Positions 51,963 to 61,535 of a stretch of 64,000 nucleotides of DNA are shown here, piece after piece. How positions within the stretch are numbered: the stretch's first letter is position 1; each line of letters begins with the position of its first letter. The position numbers and the translations under genes were made by a program. Below the pieces are notes generated by a model, which saw nothing but the letters and a program-made list of their open reading frames with translations, was not told where the DNA came from and searched no databases. Source of the stretch: Pantoea rwandensis (GTDB lineage Bacteria; Pseudomonadota; Gammaproteobacteria; Enterobacterales; Enterobacteriaceae). Location of the stretch: the NCBI RefSeq assembly GCF_002095475.1, contig NZ_MLFR01000012.1, positions 1 to 64,000 on the forward strand, in the 5' to 3' direction.

Positions 51963-52547
51963 CTAATTGTTGATCTGCGGGTTAATCAGCATTTCAATCA
52001 TCTCAACCCATTTCCGTTCATCGCTGCTGAATTTTTTTCTAATCACTGCAGGCGTATATCCGGTAATGCCTTTAACGGTGCGTGTAAATGAGGCCTGGCA
52101 GTTAAATCCATTTTCAACAGCCACTTCAAGAATGCGTTTATTACTGCTTATCAGCAAAAAAGTCGTATTAATGACGCGCCGAATACGGACGTATTCATAA
52201 ACATTTAGACCGGTTAATTGCAGAAATTTTCGCTGAAAATGCCAGACGGAATAGCCACTCTTCTCGGATATGCGTTCTACCGACAGGTTTTGATCGAGAT
52301 TTTCTTCAATCCATTGGATCATCTGCTGGATAACCGAAAATACCACTCCATCTCGCAGACCTGGGTGGGCAGAGGGACCACCGCTAATAAGAATATCTTT
52401 TCCGTCAGGCCGCAGCGCAGGTATCAATACATTCAGCGTGATTTTATTATTAATCAGGCTGACATTGACCACGGGTTTTGGTGCGAGAAAACGTTGAAGA
52501 TAGACCATAGATTTCACTGTTGATGGAACAGCTTCAGTCTGTGACAT
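51963..52547 (-). CDS. AraC-family regulator with short N-terminal extension
   Basis: This 194-residue protein has an N-terminal segment of about 75 residues and a C-terminal AraC/SoxS-type double helix-turn-helix (about 85-185), including LSVERISEKSGYSVWHFQRKFLQLTG and ILEVAVENGFNCQASFTRTVKG. The ATG at 52547 has AGGT upstream; 38 further upstream codons are probably not used. It is close in sequence to the AraC regulator at 54624. It lies downstream of the FMN reductase gene (gap about 120 bp) and may regulate it. Confidence 0.82.
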   Translation of the reverse strand: MSQTEAVPSTVKSMVYLQRFLAPKPVVNVSLINNKITLNVLIPALRPDGKDILISGGPSAHPGLRDGVVFSVIQQMIQWIEENLDQNLSVERISEKSGYSVWHFQRKFLQLTGLNVYEYVRIRRVINTTFLLISSNKRILEVAVENGFNCQASFTRTVKGITGYTPAVIRKKFSSDERKWVEMIEMLINPQINN

Positions 52548-52668
52548 AATTTTACCTGCCTGATAATGACGCACACAGCACAACCGCAAACCCAACTCTG
52601 CGAATGAATTCAGCCTAATGTGCGTATAAAAATGCGGGGCATTAACCACCCCGCGTTGCAATTACCGA

Positions 52669-53217
52669 TTAGTGGCTAGCAAAGTCCCTGAATGCTACGA
52701 GCTGGCGCGACAGAAACTGGCGGGTTGATTCATCGGTCAGGATGCCGTCTGTCACCTTCTCACTCACCTCCCCAATGATGGCTTCAGGTTTGTTCAGCAG
52801 ACGCGCATCAAAGTAACCGAGGATCTGACGCAGATGGATTTGCGCGCGAACGCCGCCCAGCTTGCCCGGCGATGCGGACTGAATCAGTACCGGCTTCCCA
52901 GCGATGGGCTGCGGTGAAACGCGTGAGAGCCAGTCCAGGGCATTCTTCAGTACGCCCGGAATGGAGTGATTGTATTCCGGTGTGATAATGATGAGGCCAT
53001 CAGCCTTGAGAATGCTGTCGGCCATTGCCAGTACTTCAGCTGGAAAACCCTCGGCTTCAGTGTCCGTGCTGTAATGTGGGAAAAGTCCCGGCGATCCCAG
53101 ATGTTCAAAGATAACGCCTTCAGGCGCCAGCTCAGGCAGCGCGTTGGCAATAGCCGCATTAAATGAGCCCACACGCAGGCTGCAGGTAAGCGTGACGAAT
53201 TTTAGAGTCTGGTTCAT
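52669..53217 (-). CDS. NADPH-dependent FMN reductase (ChrR/YieF type)
   Basis: This 182-residue flavodoxin-like protein has the FMN phosphate loop TCSLRVGSFNAAIANALPEL near the N-terminus. It also has the family motif ITPEYNHSIPGVLKNALDWLSR and a GKPVLIQSASPGKLGGVRAQ segment. ChrR/YieF enzymes reduce quinones, chromate or azo compounds. It lies between the porin gene and the AraC gene on the same strand. Confidence 0.88.
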   Translation of the reverse strand: MNQTLKFVTLTCSLRVGSFNAAIANALPELAPEGVIFEHLGSPGLFPHYSTDTEAEGFPAEVLAMADSILKADGLIIITPEYNHSIPGVLKNALDWLSRVSPQPIAGKPVLIQSASPGKLGGVRAQIHLRQILGYFDARLLNKPEAIIGEVSEKVTDGILTDESTRQFLSRQLVAFRDFASH

Positions 53218-53254
53218 GGTGATCCTCAGATATGTACGTTAAACAGCTGCGCAA

Positions 53255-54376
53255 TCAGAACTGATACACAAGGCCAACGGCCATGATGTCATCCGTTGAG
53301 ACGCCAGCCGCTTGCGAAAAGTCGCTTTTATCAATCAGGTTGAGCTTGTAATCCACGTACGCCAGCATGTTCCGGTTGAACAGGTACGATCCGCCGAAAT
53401 CGACGAATTTCACCAGATCCTGATTACCATAGGTCTTGCCGTTACCTGCCTGTCCCAGGTCTTTAGCACGGGCCTGGTTATAGGCAATAAAGGGCACCCA
53501 TCGTGAGTCAAACGTGTACTGTGCAAACACTTCAAAAATATCGGACTGGTTGGCGTAGCCGTACACACCGGCTCCGGAACTGCTGCCGAACCGGGATGCG
53601 TTGTACGCCTGGGTATACATCACCCCCAGATAGACGTTGTTCGCGTCATATTTAAGCGAGGCTGAATACGCTTCCGCACGGTCACCACGGCCCATGATGC
53701 CGCTGCTGTTGTTTTGTTCGTTGGTACGATCGGAGCGGGTAAAGGCGCCAACCGCTTTAAAACCATCGCCAAAGGCATAGGCCACCGACATGCCGTAGCC
53801 ATCGCCGTTCTGACGGAGGACATCGCGGGCACCCGGTTCCCCTCCTCCATCGTTTTTACCCTGATACTGCAGCGCGAAATCCAGACCATTCACCAGGCCG
53901 AAGAAGTCGGTATTACGGTAGGTTGCCAGGCTGTTGCCACGGCGGAACATAAACTGATCGGTGTTATAGGTCTGCGCATCGAATTCAGGCTGCATATCTG
54001 TCTGGCTCAGCGCGTCATACAGCACGCCCACGTTGCGGCCATAATCAAACGAACCGTAATCGCCGACTTTGATCCCGGCGAAGCCCAGACGGGTAAACAT
54101 CGAGTTGCTGTCACTTTCCGGCTGGTTGGCATTGAACTGACTCTGCCACTGTCCGTAGCCGGTCAGGAGATCGGAAATCTGCGTCTGCCCTTTGAAACCG
54201 ATACGCATATAAGACTGATCGCCGTCCTGGCTGTTATCTTTACTGAAGTAATGCAGCCCTGATACCAGGCCATAAAGATCCAGCTTGTTCCCGTCTTTAT
54301 TATAAATTTCGGCAGCAGATACTGGCCCGGTTAAAAAAACACAAGACGCCACCAGCGCCAAATAGTTCGCTTTCAT
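53255..54376 (-). CDS. General diffusion porin (OmpC/OmpF/PhoE type)
   Basis: This 373-residue outer-membrane trimeric porin has a signal peptide (MKANYLALVASCVFLTGPVSA), the typical mature start AEIYNKDGNKLDLYG, 16 alternating beta strands and a C-terminal Phe (GLVYQF) for BAM recognition. The constriction loop L3 reads PEFDAQTYNTDQFM instead of the usual PEFGG. The mature protein starts like OmpC, but loop 3 and later loops diverge, so pore selectivity may differ. AGGAA precedes the ATG. Confidence 0.92.
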   Translation of the reverse strand: MKANYLALVASCVFLTGPVSAAEIYNKDGNKLDLYGLVSGLHYFSKDNSQDGDQSYMRIGFKGQTQISDLLTGYGQWQSQFNANQPESDSNSMFTRLGFAGIKVGDYGSFDYGRNVGVLYDALSQTDMQPEFDAQTYNTDQFMFRRGNSLATYRNTDFFGLVNGLDFALQYQGKNDGGGEPGARDVLRQNGDGYGMSVAYAFGDGFKAVGAFTRSDRTNEQNNSSGIMGRGDRAEAYSASLKYDANNVYLGVMYTQAYNASRFGSSSGAGVYGYANQSDIFEVFAQYTFDSRWVPFIAYNQARAKDLGQAGNGKTYGNQDLVKFVDFGGSYLFNRNMLAYVDYKLNLIDKSDFSQAAGVSTDDIMAVGLVYQF

Positions 54377-54623
54377 TTATTCCTCATCAGGATAGTTTAA
54401 ACATCAACCGGAAAACCGGAAAAAAACACCCCAGCGGCATTTAAAATTTTTATTAATTATTCATATAATACAGTTAATACTTTTACCTTCATTTTGAAAG
54501 AAGCAGAAGCTGTCAAAAAAGAGAGGCTTTACTGTTAATAATAAAAATGAATCGCTGGAATTGATCCCAATACTTATCAAGATCTCTTCGGCGGAAGTGG
54601 TTTTATAGCCAGATAGCCATTTT

Positions 54624-55157
54624 TTAATTCAGATGATTTACTCTTTCAAAGAAAATCCAGGCATATTCATTTCGAATATCTTTTGTCAGCGCACTGAACA
54701 TCCCTTCCCGCCCTGAACAGGTTTTACGAAAAATTGTCGGCGCGACTTTAAAGTAGCCTTTAAAGGTTCTGCTAAAGTTTTGCTGACTGGAAAAACCATT
54801 TTCGATAGCAATGTCGATGATTTCCTTTTCAGTAAAAGCCACTGAAAAAGCCGCTCTGACAATGCGTCTGATACGGATATAGGTCGCCAGATTAATCCCG
54901 GTCTGCTTACGGAACACCCGCTGAAAGTGCCAGTGCCCATAACCACTGCGTTCAGTTACGTTTCTGACCCTTATCGATTCGTCAGACAGGTTTGCTTCAA
55001 TCCATGGAAGAATATCCTGGATAACGGCTCCCATTATCTTACTGCGTGCCGTTTCAATCTTCTGATCAGGGTTAACGGTTGCCATCTCTTTTCCCATTAA
55101 AGCCAGTTCATCAAGATACGCGCGCGCATCAGTTAAGTGGGCGTGCCTGAATGTCAT
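54624..55157 (-). CDS. AraC-family regulator (SoxS/MarA-like domain)
   Basis: This protein of up to 177 residues has a C-terminal AraC domain (about 48-148) with IRVRNVTERSGYGHWHFQRVFRKQTG and IIDIAIENGFSSQQNFSRTFKG, and a short N-terminal segment. None of the possible starts (55157, 55094, 55082) has a strong ribosome-binding site; ATG at 55082 is preceded by GGGAAAAG. Upstream are two copies of AGTTATACAAAG(G/A)GATA, the motif that also precedes the hydrolase and amidohydrolase genes at 63.4 kb. It is the best candidate for the protein that binds there. Confidence 0.82.
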   Translation of the reverse strand: MTFRHAHLTDARAYLDELALMGKEMATVNPDQKIETARSKIMGAVIQDILPWIEANLSDESIRVRNVTERSGYGHWHFQRVFRKQTGINLATYIRIRRIVRAAFSVAFTEKEIIDIAIENGFSSQQNFSRTFKGYFKVAPTIFRKTCSGREGMFSALTKDIRNEYAWIFFERVNHLN

Positions 55158-55195
55158 TTATGGGAAGATTATCCTCTAAACGTTCCAAAAGTATA

Positions 55196-55244
55196 AGTTA
55201 TACAAAGGGATAGCTATACCAACAGATAGTTATACAAAGAGATA
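55196..55244. promoter_or_regulatory. Two copies of a 17-bp motif upstream of the AraC gene
   Basis: AGTTATACAAAGGGATA (55196-55212) and AGTTATACAAAGAGATA (55228-55244) are direct repeats 32 bp apart, one mismatch, starting 38 bp before the AraC ATG. After the first copy comes GCTATACCAA. The exact 17-bp sequence recurs inverted at 63412-63428, and TAGCTATACCAA recurs in the palindrome there. Confidence 0.75.
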
Positions 55245-55528
55245 ATTGCTAAAGTGCTGATCATGATAACCATCACGTCAGAAGCGATTTTTCTTTATAA
55301 AAAACCACTAAATCTTCATATCCATGAGTTTTGTGCTGATCGCTGGCATACACGATCATCTGTTGAATTAATAAAAATATTCGCAACTCCCCTCAAATTT
55401 CACCGAACTCCCTCTTTCGAATCCAAGCCTGTTACCAGCCCAATAAAAGACATTCAGTTTTTTTGATTTAATTCACCATAAAGCAAGTATTTTCTTAGTC
55501 ATGCTACCCGCATAACATGCATCACATC

Positions 55529-55543
55529 GAGGTAACACGCCTC
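55529..55543 (+). promoter_or_regulatory. Leader hairpin before the second DUF1471 gene
   Basis: GAGGT-AACAC-GCCTC forms the same 5-bp stem as at 50373, with a T-G pair replacing C-G, 30 bp before the ATG. This compensated change supports a structured 5'-UTR element. The rest of the 416-bp gap 55158-55573 is AT-rich and without a credible gene. Confidence 0.5.
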
Positions 55544-55573
55544 AAAACAAAAATCTCAACTCAGGAAATGACC

Positions 55574-55783
55574 ATGAAAGCCATCAAAAATATCGTTGCT
55601 GTTGCCGCTCTAACCCTGTTTTCGTTCTCAGGATTCTCTCAGAGTGTGACGGCCAGCGGCACCACACTGGATGCGGCAGAGGCACAGATTGCTTTGAAAG
55701 CTAAACAGGTGGGAGCTTCATACAAAATCACCAGCGCGCGTTTTACTAACGGTGCCTACATGTCAGCAGAGCTGGTGAAATGA
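55574..55783 (+). CDS. DUF1471 (YdgH/BhsA/McbA-like) periplasmic protein, copy 2
   Basis: This 69-residue paralogue of the protein at 50419 has the same length, the same start context (AGGAAATGACCATGAAA) and a signal peptide (MKAIKNIVAVAALTLFSFSG, cleaved after FS). The core is TLDAAEAQIALKAKQVGASYKI with a final strand YMSAELVK. The two copies probably arose by duplication together with their leader. A small membrane-peptide ORF follows 54 bp downstream. Confidence 0.85.
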   Translation: MKAIKNIVAVAALTLFSFSGFSQSVTASGTTLDAAEAQIALKAKQVGASYKITSARFTNGAYMSAELVK

Positions 55784-55791
55784 TTTTGCAG

Positions 55792-55817
55792 GCCGCAGAC
55801 ACCTTAATGTCTGCGGC
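55792..55817 (+). terminator. Strong stem-loop between the DUF1471 gene and the 28-aa ORF
   Basis: GCCGCAGACA-CCTTAA-TGTCTGCGGC has a perfect 10-bp stem and 6-nt loop but no T-run behind it. It may be a leaky terminator, or it may protect the upstream message. Confidence 0.55.
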
Positions 55818-55837
55818 TACTAAGAGAGGAGATAGCC

Positions 55838-55924
55838 GTGAATACACTGAAAACCTGCATTGTGCTGATTGTCATTGGCCTGTTTATGCTGGTCATGAAA
55901 AAAAGCGAAACACCTGTACTCTAA
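55838..55924 (+). CDS. 28-residue single-helix membrane peptide
   Basis: A GTG start with AGGAG 6 nt upstream opens a frame reading MNTLKTCIVLIVIGLFMLVM, then KKSETPVL and TAA. That is a single hydrophobic helix of about 14 residues (CIVLIVIGLFMLVM) flanked by lysines, the shape of bacterial small membrane proteins. It follows the second DUF1471 gene and ends 56 bp before the convergent kinase gene's stop. It is not recognised, but the ribosome-binding site and the helix make it credible. Confidence 0.55.
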   Translation: MNTLKTCIVLIVIGLFMLVMKKSETPVL

Positions 55925-55979
55925 GCCCACCAGTTGAGTGAAATTACAGATGCTTTGTTATTTCAGACAGAGCTTCACA

Positions 55980-58900
55980 TTACCGTTCCAGAGGCAAGGT
56001 GAACCAGAATCGGCTGCCCCCTTCCGGGCGGTTTTCAGCGTGCAGTTCGCCACCATGACGCTTAATGATCTCATGACTGATGGTCAATCCCATGCCCATA
56101 CCTTCCGCTTTCGTGGTGTAAAACGAGTCGAAGATTTTATCAATCACCTGATCTGACAAACCCGTGCCGTTGTCAGTCACGTCTAAACGGATGATATTTT
56201 CGTGTGGATGCGATGATGCAATTCTCAGGTTTCTGACGCCTGGATTTTCGCACATTGCATCAATGGCATTGATAACCAGATTAAGTAATACCTGTTGAAT
56301 CTGGACGTTTTCACAGAAAATCTCGTCGTTAACCGCCGCTAAATTCAGTTCAAGAGACACATATTGCCGCTCCAGTTCCAGGCGGGACAATACGATAATA
56401 TCCCGTACAATTTGGTGCAATTTAGCCGGAGCGAACTCAGTAATCTGGTTACGTGTTAGTGACTGTAGGCCGCGTATAATATTCCCCGCACGCTGTCCCT
56501 CACGGATGATCTCATCCAGACTTTTACAGGCGTTCTCCAGATGTGCGGTGCCCCGCTTCAGCCAGCGCTGGCTTGCGCCCGCATTGGCCACAATAGACAT
56601 TAGCGGCTGGTTAATTTCATGCGCGATTGAAGCGGTAAGCTGCCCTACGGTAGTCGCACGAGCAACGCGGGCAAGATCGGCCTGCGCGATCCTGACGGCA
56701 TCTTCAGTTTGTCGCAGTGAGGTGATATCGGTGAGAGTGCCAAAATATTCAGCCACTTCTGGCCAGTTTTCATTCGGTTCCCCAATTCCTTTGATATATC
56801 TGCACTCTCCGTCATCACGCACGATACGAAATTCGGCCTGCATAACTTCGCCTTTACGAGCCCAGGACTCAATTTGCGCACTCAGGCAAGGAAGATCGTC
56901 CGGATGCACCCGGCTCTGAAACTCGACCATTGAAGTCGTCATTTGATGATCGGGCAGCCCCATGATGCGCTTATATTCATCAGAGATGTACTGAATATCG
57001 GGTCCGATTTGCCAGTGCCACGTACCGGTGTTGCTGATTTTTTCACCGAGCATCAAAGATGTCTGACTGGCGCGAAGCTGTTTTTCAATTTTTCGACGCT
57101 GGATGTTTTCCTCTAGCAATTCAGCATACAGACGTGCCGTTTCCAGCGACACGGCAGCCTGGGCTCCCAGCATCGAAACGATCCTGGAATGATCGGCCGT
57201 AAACACATCCGGCATCAGTCTGTTTTCCAGGTAGAGCACGCCAACCATTTGTGCCTGCCGGAACATCGGCACGCACATCACCGCTGCGCCCGACGCGACC
57301 AGATAGTTATCCTGGCTGAACGGGCTGAACACTTCTGGTTTACCGGTCCGTATTTCCTGGCCGGTGCGGATAACCGCAGACAGAACGGAGAGTGGAAGAT
57401 CGGTGGCGGCCGGCAGTTCCTGGACAATTTTGACCTTTACGCCCTCTGCCGTGGTTGACGCCCTCGCCTGAATTTCTGGAATGTTGCCGTCAATCAGCCT
57501 TATCAGCATGCAGTGTTGCGCGCCGGCCCTTTCCACCAGCATCATCATCAGGATGTGAATAAGTCGATCGAGATTGATTTCTTCCGTCAGCGCGCGCATG
57601 ACGGTCACCATGCTCTGCAAATCGCCAATCACGGCACTTTGTTCAAACGATACAGTACTCAGCGCCGTCTGAGATGCGTGGCTCGCCAGCGCCGGATAAT
57701 GGGTCTCCAGCTGATGAACTTTTGCTCCTGCCCCCCAGCGGTCCCACGCGGCAATAGCCCCTTTAATGTAGCTATCTCCAGCAAATGGCATATTTCTGGC
57801 ATATACCATCCGTGCAGCGAGTTCACAGGCCAGTGCATTAATGTGCGGAAACTGGCCGTCGCGTGACAACGTCATGGTATTTTCAAACAACTCGAAAGCC
57901 TTTGCCGTATCGCCTTCCAGACGACAGAGTTCAGCACGCAGCAAGGCTTCTTTGTCTGCAAACGTTTTGCTGTTTTCATTCGACCAGGTAACGATGCGCT
58001 CAAGGTGAGGTTGGAGCTGCAGCCTTAATTCCTCTGTCATGGTTCCCGACTTTAACGGCACCGTCAGCGAAAGTGCGCTATACAGATGGTAATCAAGCAT
58101 ATGCACATGGCCGGGGATAAACGCGGTGAACTGTTCGGCATCCTTAAACCAGTGATAGGCAGCTGCATATTCACAGGCGAAGAAATGCGCCATGGCTTTA
58201 TACAGTCGTGACCAGAACTGCATAAGATATATCGGCTCAACCGCCTGTTCAGGTTTCACCACGTCTAGCACGGGCGTCAGAAAATTATCGCCACTGAACG
58301 TGCCGCTGCGCGGCTTTCTCAGGAACAAAACATAGTCCAGCTGCATGCCGAGGATCACTTCCACGTCCCGGTACTGCGCCTTTCTGACATACAACATGCC
58401 GCGCGTGATGGTCGTGTGCACCCCATCAAGATGATCGCCTCGGGTAAGACAGTTCATGACCAGATGGCGTAATGCCAGGCAGGCGGAGGTTCGGTCGCCG
58501 GTTTCAACGCCAACGTCGAACGTCGCTTTCGCCCGCTCAATCGCATAGCTCAGGGGCATCGTCCAGACACTGACCTGATCGAGCGGCAACAGCGTGCGTG
58601 CCTTAAAGCTGACAAAATCATGTTTGTAGACCAGCTCGCGTGCCAGCAAGGCGCTGGCAAAGCCACGGCTGTATTCATCGTATTGATCGCCGCATACCAC
58701 ACCATACCAGGAGAGCGCCAGCGTGGAGGCGCCGGTCAGGCCACGCGCCATCGACAAGTGCAGTAGTCGGCACAGGATCATAAAGTGCAAGCGGGGATTG
58801 ATAAACGCTGCAAAGGTGCTGGCGCTCGCCAGCAGGTTCATAACGGCTTCGGTATTTTTACACTGAACCAGCTCGAGTGAACGAAAACGGGGGTAAGGAT

Positions 58901-61535
58901 TCTTGCCCACGTCGTCTTTAAGTACCATCCGCGCCGCATCACACTCTTCCTGGGTGGGATGACGGTTCAGCTGGATACCAAAAACCGCCAGCCAGGCGAG
59001 TGCCGTTTCCAGCGCAAGCTTGCTGTCAGACTGGCGCATATGGATCTCGGCGATCAGGCAGGCCGCCTCGGCTTTATCTGCGACCTCACCGGGAGATGAC
59101 TGGATGCGGGCACTCAGTTCCAGCGCCGCAGGCAGATTACCGTTGAGAAATTCGCACTCCGCCTCTTCCAGCAGATACTCACTGGCTTGCGTGCTGACCG
59201 CCTCCTCATTAAGTAAGCGGATGGCCTGGAGATAACGCAGTGCCGATATGTAGTCACTGCTGGTTTTAGCGCGCCGACTGGCCCGGAGCAACAGCTGGCA
59301 AAAGCCGTCTGTATCGTGCGACAGCAGGGTCAGATTTTTCACCGACAGCAGGTGATGGGCCGCGCTGAAAAGCAAGGTGCTGGAGACGTTACGCGCAGAC
59401 TCTCGCATGTAATACAGGGTTGCATCGTAATGAAAAGCGTCTTTGTCCTGGTTCTCAAACAGCGCTATCGCTGCCTCATGCATGCTGTGGTGCATGAAAG
59501 CGTATATCGTTTCATTGAGCGAGATGAACCGGGCAGTCACGGCGGGCAGCAGTGACAAACTGATAGCCTGAACGGGCACAGAGGTTATTTCACTTAACAC
59601 ACTCAGGTTACCGCTACTGCCCAGAGAGGCAATCTGCCCCATTAACTGTCGGGTCGCAAACGGCAGCGAGGAGAGGTTCTGAAGAACAGTGGCTGCGACG
59701 TTTGCCGTGTAGTGGCTTTTTCTGAGAGCCTGAATATCATACGCCCATCTGAACGGCGCATGGTGCGAAATAAGACCGTCACTGACTGCCTGTCGGAAGA
59801 ACTCATGGGTGGCGAGAGGATTGCCCGCTGTTTTCTCATGAATAAGCTGAGCAAGTTCAGCTGTCGCCGCACTGCGAGTGTGAAAGCGCCCCGCCAGCCA
59901 ACCCGCAATGCTCTTTTCAGTCAGCGGCTCGGGCGAGATATCCGTAATGCGCATCGCGCTGGCACGAACACGTTTCAGATTGCCGGTAATCGTGCGACAG
60001 GGCAATGTCACACTGTCGAGGTGCGTGATGACCAGCAGCAGGGGGATGTCTTCACCTAAGCTGAGCAGGTTTTGCAGCAGATGCAGCGTGGCCTGATCCG
60101 CCCAGTGAGCATCATCAAGCAGAATAACCAGTGGGCGCCCCGGCGCGGTGAACGCCTTGACCAGGCTGCAGGCCACCAGATTAAAACGGTCTTTGGCATC
60201 ACGGGTATGAGAGTGCGTCTGCACCGACGCCTTCTGATTAAGCAGAATACCCAGTTCAGGGACCAGGCTGATAGCAAGCCCGGCGTAGTCCCCTAGAGTC
60301 CGCGCGATGTGCGTTTTCCAGCGCATCATTTCCTGTACCGGAAGTCCCAGCACGTGCAGCGCCAGCGACCTGAATGCGCCGCTAAACATAGCGTAAGGTA
60401 AAACAGGGGAGTGTTGGTCCGCTTTAACAATGGTGATCAGTGCTTTTTTATTGCGCAGCATTTTGAGCGACGAGGCTAACAGCGATGATTTCCCCGATCC
60501 AAGGACGCCACTGATGGCAACAAGGTTGTGTTTGCCGCTGCGGCTGACTTCATCAAATGCGGCCAGAATATCAGTTGCCTGCGAATGGTCAGTAAACAGC
60601 GTGTCGCTGGTGTAATTCTCCGGTTGCGCATCCTGCATTCCCAGGGAGAATGACTCAATAATGCCGTCCGGCATCAGGGTGGCGGCACAGCGACGAAGAT
60701 CGGCCAGTACGCCGTCCGCCGTCTGGTAGCGATGTTCAGGCGATTTATTCAGCAACCTCAGGATGATCGCAGACAGCACCACCGAGACGTCCTTACGCAG
60801 CAGATGAGGCGGAGGTGCTTCGGAAGCAATGTGATAATGCACCCATTCAGCATGCCCTCCCTCAACCGTCCCATAGGGCAGTTTTCCAGTCAGCAGCTCG
60901 TAAAGCACAATGCCAAGACTGTACAAATCGCTGATGCGGCTAACGGAATGTGCAGAGCGGGAGGTGTGTTCAGGGGACATATAGGCCAGCGTGCCCCCCG
61001 CTATCGGCAGGCGTGGCTGCTGAAGCTGGCCATCATGAACGGCTGACAGGCCGAAGCCGCCAAGGCGAACGGCACCGTCATCACTGAAAAAAAAGTTCGC
61101 GGGCTTAATATCCCCATGCACCAGCCCCTGCTGATGCGCCATGCTCAGCGTGGTGCAAAGTCTGGCAGCGTAGTTCAGAAATTCCAGAATGCCGCCCGGT
61201 GGCATGCAGAGCACATCTGCCAGCGTCCGGTAATTGAATGCCCGGTAAATCAGAGCATAACGCCCCTGATAATGCGTCTGTTTTTGGGGCTTAAGTGACC
61301 AGGTCTCGGAGAGTCTGCCGCGCAGAGTAAATTCGTTCTTAAGTAACTGCGTAACCTGAGATATCGACTCTTCATGACTCGCGGTAACCAGTACAAATGT
61401 CTCGCCGCTGGAAGCATGGCGGCCCAGGAACCAGTCAATGTTTCCCTCCTGCGCCAGTGGAATGAAGGTCATATCTTCAGACAAGACGAATTCATCATTA
61501 TTTGATGAGTTAAATGTCTGTGGCACGGTACTCAT
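55980..61535 (-). CDS. Giant Ser/Thr-kinase-like, AAA-ATPase, GAF, PAS sensor histidine kinase
   Basis: This 1851-residue soluble sensor has five parts. (1) A Ser/Thr-kinase-like domain (about 20-285) with HGDIKPAN (140-147), but the DFG Asp is Gly160 and no VAIK Lys is seen, so it may be a pseudokinase. (2) An AAA/STAND-like ATPase (about 320-620), Walker A GVLGSGKS (343-350), Walker B LVILLDDAHWAD. (3) A long helical region, (4) GAF (about 1340-1490) and PAS (about 1520-1620), (5) a histidine kinase with His1639 in IAHEINQP, an N box NLVINAIDAM, DNGTG and GMGMGL. It has no membrane helix, so the signal is cytosolic. It overlaps its response regulator by ATGA. Confidence 0.9.
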   Translation of the reverse strand: MSTVPQTFNSSNNDEFVLSEDMTFIPLAQEGNIDWFLGRHASSGETFVLVTASHEESISQVTQLLKNEFTLRGRLSETWSLKPQKQTHYQGRYALIYRAFNYRTLADVLCMPPGGILEFLNYAARLCTTLSMAHQQGLVHGDIKPANFFFSDDGAVRLGGFGLSAVHDGQLQQPRLPIAGGTLAYMSPEHTSRSAHSVSRISDLYSLGIVLYELLTGKLPYGTVEGGHAEWVHYHIASEAPPPHLLRKDVSVVLSAIILRLLNKSPEHRYQTADGVLADLRRCAATLMPDGIIESFSLGMQDAQPENYTSDTLFTDHSQATDILAAFDEVSRSGKHNLVAISGVLGSGKSSLLASSLKMLRNKKALITIVKADQHSPVLPYAMFSGAFRSLALHVLGLPVQEMMRWKTHIARTLGDYAGLAISLVPELGILLNQKASVQTHSHTRDAKDRFNLVACSLVKAFTAPGRPLVILLDDAHWADQATLHLLQNLLSLGEDIPLLLVITHLDSVTLPCRTITGNLKRVRASAMRITDISPEPLTEKSIAGWLAGRFHTRSAATAELAQLIHEKTAGNPLATHEFFRQAVSDGLISHHAPFRWAYDIQALRKSHYTANVAATVLQNLSSLPFATRQLMGQIASLGSSGNLSVLSEITSVPVQAISLSLLPAVTARFISLNETIYAFMHHSMHEAAIALFENQDKDAFHYDATLYYMRESARNVSSTLLFSAAHHLLSVKNLTLLSHDTDGFCQLLLRASRRAKTSSDYISALRYLQAIRLLNEEAVSTQASEYLLEEAECEFLNGNLPAALELSARIQSSPGEVADKAEAACLIAEIHMRQSDSKLALETALAWLAVFGIQLNRHPTQEECDAARMVLKDDVGKNPYPRFRSLELVQCKNTEAVMNLLASASTFAAFINPRLHFMILCRLLHLSMARGLTGASTLALSWYGVVCGDQYDEYSRGFASALLARELVYKHDFVSFKARTLLPLDQVSVWTMPLSYAIERAKATFDVGVETGDRTSACLALRHLVMNCLTRGDHLDGVHTTITRGMLYVRKAQYRDVEVILGMQLDYVLFLRKPRSGTFSGDNFLTPVLDVVKPEQAVEPIYLMQFWSRLYKAMAHFFACEYAAAYHWFKDAEQFTAFIPGHVHMLDYHLYSALSLTVPLKSGTMTEELRLQLQPHLERIVTWSNENSKTFADKEALLRAELCRLEGDTAKAFELFENTMTLSRDGQFPHINALACELAARMVYARNMPFAGDSYIKGAIAAWDRWGAGAKVHQLETHYPALASHASQTALSTVSFEQSAVIGDLQSMVTVMRALTEEINLDRLIHILMMMLVERAGAQHCMLIRLIDGNIPEIQARASTTAEGVKVKIVQELPAATDLPLSVLSAVIRTGQEIRTGKPEVFSPFSQDNYLVASGAAVMCVPMFRQAQMVGVLYLENRLMPDVFTADHSRIVSMLGAQAAVSLETARLYAELLEENIQRRKIEKQLRASQTSLMLGEKISNTGTWHWQIGPDIQYISDEYKRIMGLPDHQMTTSMVEFQSRVHPDDLPCLSAQIESWARKGEVMQAEFRIVRDDGECRYIKGIGEPNENWPEVAEYFGTLTDITSLRQTEDAVRIAQADLARVARATTVGQLTASIAHEINQPLMSIVANAGASQRWLKRGTAHLENACKSLDEIIREGQRAGNIIRGLQSLTRNQITEFAPAKLHQIVRDIIVLSRLELERQYVSLELNLAAVNDEIFCENVQIQQVLLNLVINAIDAMCENPGVRNLRIASSHPHENIIRLDVTDNGTGLSDQVIDKIFDSFYTTKAEGMGMGLTISHEIIKRHGGELHAENRPEGGSRFWFTLPLER

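Noticed and set aside
53714..54262. 182-codon plus-strand frame opposite the porin gene
   Set aside because: The porin on the other strand is unmistakable, and this frame has no independent signal.
55254..55466. 70-codon AT-rich frame between the AraC gene and the second DUF1471 gene
   Set aside because: The GTG start has no Shine-Dalgarno sequence, the product has no coherent domain, and the region is better explained as a promoter/leader area.
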